Origin: Rhodococcus sp. 1168
GTDB taxonomy: Bacteria > Actinomycetota > Actinomycetes > Mycobacteriales > Mycobacteriaceae
Reading direction: 5' to 3'
DNA: 64,000 bases
Assembly: GCF_002091955.1 (NCBI RefSeq)
Contig: NZ_MKKY01000084.1
Location: 1-64,000, forward strand
Shown here: piece by piece, positions 58,075 through 64,000 of the stretch
Layout: each line of letters starts with the position of its first letter
How positions within the stretch are numbered: position 1 is the first letter of the stretch
Made by a program: the position numbers and the translations under genes
Notes under the pieces: model-generated
What the model was told of the DNA's origin: nothing
Database searches by the model: none
What the model saw: the letters and a program-made list of their open reading frames with translations, nothing else

Positions 58075-58180
58075 CAGGAGTGGAGCCTGCGGAACGACCA
58101 GGTAGGCAGGAGTGGAGCCTGCGGAACGACCAGGTGGTTCAGGAGTGGAGCCTGCGGAACGACCAGGTGGTTCAGGAGTT
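58075..58180. repeat. 33-bp tandem repeat (3 copies plus partial) over the purB promoter
   Basis: Units start at 58075 (32 bp), 58107 and 58140 (33 bp each), with a partial at 58173. The core AGCCTGCGGAACGACC is the same family as the repeats at 23883-24014 (AGCCTGCGGAGCGACC on the minus strand); over a 24-bp core they differ at three positions. The array fills all of the space between the TetR stop and the purB promoter. Confidence 0.93.
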
Positions 58181-58815
58181 CATTGTGCGGGGGCCACGAC
58201 GTCGATGACTCGGAGCAACATGCTTCGTGCCATCGTTCGGGGTTCCGGGTCGACCTCGCCGAGAGCACTGACCACGACGCCGTCGACGACGGCCACGATT
58301 CGTCGTAGTTGCAGTTCGTCGACGATGCGTCCGGAGCGTCGCAGGACGTCGGTGAGCAGGTCGTCGGTCTGGGCGCGCAGCCGCAGCTGCACTTCCCGCA
58401 GTTCGGGATGCCGGGCCGAGGCGATGAATCTTTCGTAGCGTGCGATGAGCCGCTCGCGCCCTTCGATCGCGTCGTCTTCCGGTCCGATGAGCAGGTCCAC
58501 GATCAGGTCGACTGTCGACTCGACGTCCTGATCGAGATTTCCGAGGTCGTCGATCCGTCGCCGCATGACTTCGAGTTCGCGGTTGCCCAGTATTTCTACG
58601 GCGCAGGCGATGAGGTCGGCGAGTGAGTGGAAGTAGTACGTCGTCGATGCGAGCGGAAGATCGGCGCGGGTTGCGACAGAGCGGTGGCGCACCGCGTCGA
58701 ATCCGCCCTCGACCAGGAGTTCAGCAGCGGCAGAGGCCAATGCGTGTCGTCGACGCTCCCCTTTCGGGGTTGCGCCCGACACCTTGACTGTTGGCCCTGC
58801 AGGTACTTCTGGCAT
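58180..58815 (-). CDS. TetR-family transcriptional regulator
   Basis: 211-residue regulator with an N-terminal HTH (about 20-66: RRRHALASAAAELLVEGGFDAVRHRSVATRADLPLAS split over two helices, then TTYYFHSLADLI) and a ligand-binding helical domain. Target unknown; divergent from the threonine aldolase gene by 77 bp and upstream of purB. Confidence 0.88.
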   Translation of the reverse strand: MPEVPAGPTVKVSGATPKGERRRHALASAAAELLVEGGFDAVRHRSVATRADLPLASTTYYFHSLADLIACAVEILGNRELEVMRRRIDDLGNLDQDVESTVDLIVDLLIGPEDDAIEGRERLIARYERFIASARHPELREVQLRLRAQTDDLLTDVLRRSGRIVDELQLRRIVAVVDGVVVSALGEVDPEPRTMARSMLLRVIDVVAPAQ

Positions 58816-58892
58816 TTGAAAGCCATCGTGCCAGGCCTGGGCTTCTCCGCTGGGGCAAACGGGCCATTCGATCGTGTGGAATCGTGAACTTC

Positions 58893-59912
58893 ATGCAACA
58901 CAGAACTATCGATCTCCGCTCCGATACGGTGACTCGCCCGGATGCGGCCATGCGTGCTGCGATGGCCGATGCCGAGGTCGGTGACGATGTCCTCGACCAC
59001 GATCCGACGATGGCGCGACTGGAAGAACGCGTCGCGTCGATGCTCGGATACGAGGCGGCGCTATGGGTCCCGAGCGGTTCGATGGGCAACATCATCGCGC
59101 TGATGCTGCACTTGCGACGTGGTGATGCGTTTCTGGCGCCGGAGCATTCTCATGTTCTCGGGTCCGAGTTGGGGACGGCAGCGTGGTTGGCGCAGGGAAT
59201 GCCGTCGGCGTTGCCACACGACGGCGGGCCCGGGCGTCCGACGCCTGCGACCGTGACGGCGTCGGCAGGCGGACCTGGGCCGTACTTCACTCTGAACACC
59301 ACGCTGTTGTGCCTGGAGAACTCCCATAACTTCGCCGGCGGTGCCGTGTTCGGACCCGAGGAATGGAATTCGCTGTTGGCCGCGGCTCGCGGCGCGGGCC
59401 TGCTCGTGCACCTCGACGGGGCGCGCGTGTGGAATGCGGCCGTAGCCCAGGGTGTGAACCCCCGCGAACTGACCGTAGGCGCCGATACCGTCCAGGTATG
59501 CCTGAGCAAGGGCCTCGGCGCTCCCGTCGGGTCGATGCTCGTATCCGATTCGGCCCGCATTACCGATGCTCGACGCGTCCGCAAGATGCTCGGCGGCGGC
59601 GTTCGTCAAGGCGGAATACTTGCAGCGGCAGGGCTGGTGGCGCTGGACAATCTCGACTCGCTCGCCGCCGACCACGACAACGCTCGACTGCTGGCCGAGG
59701 GGCTACGCGAGCGGAATTGGGATGTGATGGAACCGAACACGAACATCGTGCTCGCGACGTCGGCCGACCCCGTCGCAACTGTCTCCGCGCTCGCCGACAA
59801 GGGCATCGGCGCCGTCACTGTTGCGGGCAAAGTCCGATTCGTGACGCATCGCGACGTGTCCGAGGCCGATATCCGCGACGCCCTCTCGCGTCTATCCGCC
59901 CTGCGCGCGTAG
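58893..59912 (+). CDS. low-specificity L-threonine aldolase family enzyme
   Basis: PLP enzyme, about 339 residues, cleaving L-threonine or allo-threonine to glycine and acetaldehyde. Signatures: IDLRSDTVTRPDAAMR, GDDVLDHDPT, HLDGARVWNAAVA and the PLP Lys in CLSKGLGAPVGS. GTG 58884, three codons earlier, is an alternative start. Its 3' end overlaps the convergent aminotransferase gene by 21 bp. Confidence 0.9.
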   Translation: MQHRTIDLRSDTVTRPDAAMRAAMADAEVGDDVLDHDPTMARLEERVASMLGYEAALWVPSGSMGNIIALMLHLRRGDAFLAPEHSHVLGSELGTAAWLAQGMPSALPHDGGPGRPTPATVTASAGGPGPYFTLNTTLLCLENSHNFAGGAVFGPEEWNSLLAAARGAGLLVHLDGARVWNAAVAQGVNPRELTVGADTVQVCLSKGLGAPVGSMLVSDSARITDARRVRKMLGGGVRQGGILAAAGLVALDNLDSLAADHDNARLLAEGLRERNWDVMEPNTNIVLATSADPVATVSALADKGIGAVTVAGKVRFVTHRDVSEADIRDALSRLSALRA

Positions 59913-61058
59913 GGCCGGCGCCAGGCGCGCCAAAGCCTCCCGCATGTGCTCGGTCGTACCCGCGAACGAAAATCGAACGGTGTGGTTCCCCGCCACGGTG
60001 TCGAAGTCGACGCCGGGGGCAAGTGCCACACCCGTCGTCGCGAGAACGTTCTCGCACCATGCCCGCGAGTCCTGGGTCAGGTGGCCGATGTCGGCGTACG
60101 CGTAGAACGCCCCGTCCGCAGGCGCGAGATCGGTGATCCCGCCGGCGGCCAAACCGTCGAGCAGGATTGTGCGGTTGACGGCGTAGCGGCGCACGTGAGC
60201 GTCGAGTTCGGTGCGTGATTCCTCGGTGAACGCGGCAATGGCCGCTACCTGTGAGATCGCGGGCGGGCAGACGGTCATGTTCGATGCCAGTCGTTCCACC
60301 GCCCGGTGCAGGGTCCACGGCAACAGCATCCAGCCGAGCCGCCAGCCCGTCATCGAGAAGTATTTGGACACCGAACCGATCACTACCGATTCCTTCGACG
60401 TCTCCCACGCACTCGACGTCCGAGCATCACCGTAGGAGATGCCGTGATAGATCTCGTCGGAGATCAGCAACGTTCCGTGCTGCTCACACCAGCGTGCGAT
60501 CGCGGCAAGTTCGCCGGCGTCGATGATGGTGCCCGTCGGGTTGGCTGGACTGGCGATGATCAACCCTGCGGGCGGTTCCGGCAGAGCGTCGAGCATCGCG
60601 ACCGTCGGCTGAAATCTGGACTCGATCCCGCAGTCCAATTCCACGACGCGACATCCGAGCGCAGCGAGAGTATTTCGGTAGGCCGGGTACCCGGGCCGAG
60701 CCATGACCACGGTGTCGCCGACGTCGAAGGCCGCCAGAAACAGCAGCGTGAACGCCCCCGAGGATCCGGTCGTGACCACGACGTCGTCGGCATGCACCGG
60801 GATGCCTGCCTCGTGCGCGTGATGCCGGGCGATGGCTTCGCGCAGCGGCAGGGTGCCGAGTGTCTCGGTGTACCCGAGTACATGTGCGTCGAGGGCCTCC
60901 CGTGCCGCTCGAAGTACCGGAGCAGGCGCTGACGTCGACGGTTGCCCGGCTGCCAGGGAAAGTACGTCACCGTGCGTGCGCGCTCGTTGGGCAGCGGCTT
61001 TGAATACGTCCATCACGTGAAACGGCTCGATCTTGGATCTGTTCGACTCTGTGCGCAC
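59892..61058 (-). CDS. class I/II PLP aminotransferase
   Basis: 388-residue fold-type-I aminotransferase. Signatures: LSLAAGQPSTSAP, GSSGAFTLLFLA, SPANPTGTIID, LISDEIYHGISYG and the PLP Lys in SVSKYFSMTGWRLGW. Substrate uncertain (aspartate- or valine-pyruvate-type). GTG 61058 with TAGCCT 6 nt upstream on the minus strand suggests a leaderless transcript. Confidence 0.88.
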   Translation of the reverse strand: MRTESNRSKIEPFHVMDVFKAAAQRARTHGDVLSLAAGQPSTSAPAPVLRAAREALDAHVLGYTETLGTLPLREAIARHHAHEAGIPVHADDVVVTTGSSGAFTLLFLAAFDVGDTVVMARPGYPAYRNTLAALGCRVVELDCGIESRFQPTVAMLDALPEPPAGLIIASPANPTGTIIDAGELAAIARWCEQHGTLLISDEIYHGISYGDARTSSAWETSKESVVIGSVSKYFSMTGWRLGWMLLPWTLHRAVERLASNMTVCPPAISQVAAIAAFTEESRTELDAHVRRYAVNRTILLDGLAAGGITDLAPADGAFYAYADIGHLTQDSRAWCENVLATTGVALAPGVDFDTVAGNHTVRFSFAGTTEHMREALARLAPALRAQGG

Positions 61059-61107
61059 ACTTCGAGGCTAGCTCGCGGTCGAAAACACCCAGTGAAAGAC
61101 TCTACGA

Positions 61108-61938
61108 ATGCCGGAATCGACGACCTGCCCCACCGTGACCGACGTAGCGAATGCCCTCGATGCACTCCGCTCGTCGACTCCGCTGGTGCAATCATTGACC
61201 AACGTGGTGTCCGCCAACTTCGTCACCAATGTTCTGCTCGCCGCCGGGGCCAGCAACGCACACATCGACAACGTCCACGAGGCCGCAGGATTCGCCTCGA
61301 TCGCTTCCGGAGTTCTCGTCAACTTGGGTACCCCCGACGATGGAACCGCTGCTGCCTTCTCGCTGGCAGCGGAGGCTGCTCGTGCCGCAGGCACGCCGTG
61401 GGTCTTGGATCCGGTGGGCGTCGGCGGACTACCGTGGCGGACCGAACTCGCAGCCGGGCTATTGACGCTCGAACCCACGGCGATTCGTGGGAACGCGTCG
61501 GAGATCATCGCGCTTGCGGGGCTGGGCAACTTCGCGCGCGGAGTCGACAGTGCTTCCGATTCCGCGGCCGCAGTTCCCGCAGCAGTGGCGCTGCTCGAGT
61601 TCGCACAGGTGGTGTCGGCGTCCGGTCCGGTCGACTACATCGTCGGACGAAGCGACACCGGGCCCGTGGGCGTGAAAGTCGGTGGAGGTAGCCCACTTCT
61701 GACCAAGGTCACCGCTACTGGATGTTCGCTCGCAGCGCTCGTGGCCGCGTACCTCAGCGTGTCACCGACACCTTTGATCGGAATAACGTCGGCACACGCA
61801 CACGTGGCGGTCGCATCGGAACGTGCAGCCGAAAAATCATACGGCCCAGGAACTTTCGCCGTCGCATATCTTGATGCGCTGGCTTCGGTAACCCCGGACG
61901 ACATGCGTTCGGCTCTTGTCGAACCGTTGACGCTCTAG
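61108..61938 (+). CDS. thiM: hydroxyethylthiazole kinase
   Basis: Thiamine-salvage kinase of 276 residues phosphorylating 5-(2-hydroxyethyl)-4-methylthiazole. Signatures: PLVQSLTNVVSANFVTNVLLAAGAS, WVLDPVGVG, IRGNASEI and the catalytic TKVTATGCSLAAL (Cys). No thi-box riboswitch was seen upstream and no thiE or thiD gene is adjacent. Confidence 0.93.
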   Translation: MPESTTCPTVTDVANALDALRSSTPLVQSLTNVVSANFVTNVLLAAGASNAHIDNVHEAAGFASIASGVLVNLGTPDDGTAAAFSLAAEAARAAGTPWVLDPVGVGGLPWRTELAAGLLTLEPTAIRGNASEIIALAGLGNFARGVDSASDSAAAVPAAVALLEFAQVVSASGPVDYIVGRSDTGPVGVKVGGGSPLLTKVTATGCSLAALVAAYLSVSPTPLIGITSAHAHVAVASERAAEKSYGPGTFAVAYLDALASVTPDDMRSALVEPLTL

Positions 61939-62019
61939 CCCTATCCACAGGCACGGCACTTATCCACAGATCTCGTTTCGAGCCCCCGACAGTGCCGAGA
62001 ACGGTGCACCGTTCTCGCC

Positions 62020-62856
62020 ATGGGGGTGTACACACGCATGCAGCTCGAAGAATCAGGTATCGGTCGATCCGGCATCACCCGACGGATGCGCAGTGGCAGC
62101 ATGATCCGCTTACTGCCGGGTGTCTATTCGGACCCGGAACCGTCGTACTACGAACTGTGTGTGGCGGTGACGCTATGGCGCGAAGATGCAGTGTTGAGCC
62201 ACCTCAGCGCCGCGTGGTTGTGGGATCTACTCGACACCGAGCCCACAGTCGTTCATGTGACCCTGTCCAGGAACTCACGGATCAACGGGCCGAGCTGGCT
62301 GAAAGTACACCGACGCTCGGTGTCGCCCGAAGAGCACCGCGGATTCCAGGTCGTATCGGCGGTGCAGTGCTTTGTCGATGTGGCCGCCGCAATGCGGGGT
62401 CTGCCTTTGGAACAGTTCTTCGACCGGTGCATCTCCTCACGTGTGTCGTGGAGAGATGTCACCGACCACTGTGAGTCCGCCAAAGGAATGGCGGGCATGC
62501 GAGAGGTTCGTCGGCAGCTCGAGAAATGTTGTCCGGGAACCTGGTCGGAGCCAGAGCGCCTGGTGGCACGGGCTGTGTTGGCACGAGGTATTCGGATGGA
62601 GATCAACACGGCGTTGGGCCGATACATCGTCGACTTGGCCTGTCGGCTGGCGCGGGTGATCGTCGAAATCGATGGGCGCCAGTTCCACATAGATCCGCGG
62701 ACATTCGACAACGACCGCGTACGGCAGAACACGCTGGTACTGGACGGCTGGTTGGTGCTGAGATTCTCTGCGGCGACGGTGAACCGCGATCTGGATCGAG
62801 TTGCCGATCAGATAGCCGCGGTGGTGCGGCGCCGTAGAAAGAGTAGGGGTGCATGA
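62020..62856 (+). CDS. AbiEi-antitoxin-like wHTH protein with DUF559 (Vsr-like) nuclease domain
   Basis: 278-residue protein. The N-terminus (ESGIGRSGITRRMRSGSMIRLLPGVYS) resembles the winged-helix domain of type-IV AbiEi antitoxins. The C-terminal third (YIVDLACRLARVIVEIDG, then DGWLVLRFSA) resembles DUF559/Vsr-type PD-(D/E)XK nucleases. This two-domain type is common in actinobacteria, usually as an orphan; no AbiEii-like toxin gene is adjacent. Function unknown. Confidence 0.8.
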   Translation: MGVYTRMQLEESGIGRSGITRRMRSGSMIRLLPGVYSDPEPSYYELCVAVTLWREDAVLSHLSAAWLWDLLDTEPTVVHVTLSRNSRINGPSWLKVHRRSVSPEEHRGFQVVSAVQCFVDVAAAMRGLPLEQFFDRCISSRVSWRDVTDHCESAKGMAGMREVRRQLEKCCPGTWSEPERLVARAVLARGIRMEINTALGRYIVDLACRLARVIVEIDGRQFHIDPRTFDNDRVRQNTLVLDGWLVLRFSAATVNRDLDRVADQIAAVVRRRRKSRGA

Positions 62857-62857
62857 A

Positions 62858-62913
62858 GCTCCACTATTGCGCGAAATCTACCGAACTCGGGAAATTTCAC
62901 GCAATAGTGGAGC
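62858..62913. repeat. long AT-rich inverted repeat between convergent genes
   Basis: GCTCCACTATTGCGCGAAAT and ATTTCACGCAATAGTGGAGC form a 20-bp stem with one mismatch and a loop of about 16 nt. It begins 1 bp after the stop of the AbiEi/DUF559 gene and ends 15 bp before the purD stop. No T-run follows. It could be a terminator or a dispersed palindromic element. Confidence 0.8.
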
Positions 62914-62927
62914 AAAACTCACGGGGC

Positions 62928-64000
62928 TCACAAAGAGATGCGCCCCTCGAGGGCTGCGAGGCCGATATCGGTGCGAAAGTGGCTACCCGGCAACCGGATC
63001 GACTCGATCTTCGAGTACGCATCAGCTCGGGCAGCAGCGAGGTCAGCACCTGAACCCACGACGCTGAGCACCCGGCCACCCGCGGAGACAATCTTGCCGT
63101 CCTTCGCTGCGGTACCTGCGTGGAAGACGCCGAGACCCCCGGCTCCGGTGATCGCATCTCCGGTGCGCGGGCGGCCAGGGTAGTACTCCGCAGCCAGGAC
63201 CACGGTAACCGCAGCGCCGTCTTTCCATTGCAAAGGCGCCAACGAAGCCAGCGTCCCGGTAGCTGTCGCGTTCAATGCCTCACCGAGAGGAGAATCGAGC
63301 AATTCGAGAACTGCCTGCGTCTCGGGATCGCCGAAGCGACAGTTGAACTCGACCACTGCAGGGCCGTCGACGCCGATCGCGAGGCCCGCATACAGCAGAC
63401 CGGAGAACGGGCAGCCACGCTTGACCATCTCAGCGGCGACGGGCTCGACGACCTCGCTGACGATCTGGTCCACGACGGCCTGCGGAAGCCACGGAAGCGG
63501 GGTGTACGCCCCCATGCCGCCGGTGTTCGGTCCGGTGTCGCCGTCGCCGACACGCTTGTGGTCTTGCGCCGGCAACAGGGGCACTACCGTCTCGCCGTCG
63601 ACGAGGCAGAACAGCGACACCTCGGGTCCGTCGAGGAAGGATTCGAGTAACACCGGATGCCCGGTTTCGAGGAGTTCGGCAGCGTGGTCGCGAGCGACGA
63701 GCCGATCGGTGGTGACCACGACGCCCTTGCCGGCCGCGAGCCCATCGTCCTTGACGACCCAGTTGGGTCCGAAACGGTCGAGTGCCGCATCGAGCTTCGC
63801 TGGTGAATCGACGATCTCACTGTGCGCCGTTCGGACGCCGGCCACAGCCATGACGTCTTTGGCGAACGCCTTCGAGCCTTCGATACGGGCAGCCGCTGCG
63901 GACGGTCCGAAGGTAGTGATCCCGGCCTCGCGCAACGCGTCGGCGACGCCGAGTACGAGCGGAACTTCCGGCCCGATGACTACCAGGTCCGCTTCGACCT
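62928..64000 (-). CDS. purD: phosphoribosylamine-glycine ligase (GARS), 3' part
   Basis: ATP-grasp enzyme of the second step of purine synthesis; the C-terminal 357 codons are in the window and the N-terminus lies beyond base 64000. Signatures: [43 protein letters not shown] and [14 protein letters not shown]. The frame remains open through the window end ([20 protein letters not shown]), as expected for a full-length gene. Confidence 0.97.
   Translation of the reverse strand, partial: VEADLVVIGPEVPLVLGVADALREAGITTFGPSAAAARIEGSKAFAKDVMAVAGVRTAHSEIVDSPAKLDAALDRFGPNWVVKDDGLAAGKGVVVTTDRLVARDHAAELLETGHPVLLESFLDGPEVSLFCLVDGETVVPLLPAQDHKRVGDGDTGPNTGGMGAYTPLPWLPQAVVDQIVSEVVEPVAAEMVKRGCPFSGLLYAGLAIGVDGPAVVEFNCRFGDPETQAVLELLDSPLGEALNATATGTLASLAPLQWKDGAAVTVVLAAEYYPGRPRTGDAITGAGGLGVFHAGTAAKDGKIVSAGGRVLSVVGSGADLAAARADAYSKIESIRLPGSHFRTDIGLAALEGRISL

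Noticed and set aside
57213-58208. 331-codon plus-strand frame through purB ending in repeat-encoded peptides
   Set aside because: Antisense shadow of purB; no ribosome binding site and not family-like.
60942-61107. TPP riboswitch ahead of thiM
   Set aside because: No thi-box CTGAGA or similar conserved core is visible in the short upstream gap.
62020-62856. A complete toxin-antitoxin pair
   Set aside because: Only the antitoxin-like/DUF559 protein is present; the neighbours are thiM and purD.

Overview
The window looks like a chromosomal core region of a high-GC Mycobacteriales actinobacterium, most likely Rhodococcus or a close Nocardiaceae relative. The evidence is GC-rich third codon positions, a mycothiol synthase (mshD), an actinobacterial GlnR, LmeA, DUF3073 and LppP/LprE-type proteins, IdeR/DtxR-type iron boxes, and many starts of the form TANNNT, 6-7 nt, then ATG/GTG, which is typical of leaderless transcripts in this order. 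From memory, the gene order follows (inverted) the M. tuberculosis block from desA1/dusB/phoY2 through mshD, glnR, thiX, cysA2 and sseC to the pur genes. A pst operon, cydABDC and a siderophore-uptake region appear to be interleaved into that block. No phage, IS element, CRISPR array, rRNA or tRNA was recognised.

Layout: 1-5 kb, acyl-ACP desaturase, dusB, an LCP cell-wall ligase and phoU. 5-9.3 kb, pstSCAB on the minus strand with a PHO-box-like repeat in front of pstS. 9.3-12.3 kb, mshD and glnR (minus), lmeA and thiX (plus). 12.3-14.4 kb, a sulfur operon (DUF4395, rhodanese, DUF1416) preceded by a poly-cysteine leader peptide. 14.4-16.8 kb, a secreted cutinase-family esterase, a 32-residue membrane microprotein and a nitrobindin-like protein. 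17-22.9 kb, cydABDC. 23-25.6 kb, pabC and ygfZ, divergent around a 33-bp tandem repeat, then DUF3073. 25.7-45.9 kb, purine genes purM, purF, purL, purQ, purS and purC, interspersed with peptidases, hydrolases, a glutathione peroxidase and dctA; beside dctA lies a frameshifted sensor kinase.

46-55.8 kb holds an EmrB-type exporter, a FetB-like permease and two siderophore operons. One is substrate-binding lipoprotein, a 22-codon microgene, a SIP-methyltransferase fusion and a SIP reductase. The other is HIT, FepD, FepG and FepC. IdeR boxes lie upstream of the lipoprotein gene and inside the 3' end of the fusion gene. 55.8-64 kb holds a HAD phosphatase, purB (with a second 33-bp repeat array over its promoter), a TetR regulator, threonine aldolase, an aminotransferase, thiM, an AbiEi/DUF559-type protein and the 3' part of purD.

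Most genes serve primary metabolism: de novo purine synthesis, phosphate and nitrogen control, sulfur transfer, bd-type respiration and iron uptake. The features most worth following up are small or non-coding: the poly-Cys attenuator peptide, the related 33-bp repeats at the pabC/ygfZ and purB promoters, the unannotated microgene in the siderophore operon, the palindromes around the cydA promoter, a three-way-junction element near 16.85 kb, and a recently decayed dicarboxylate sensor kinase.
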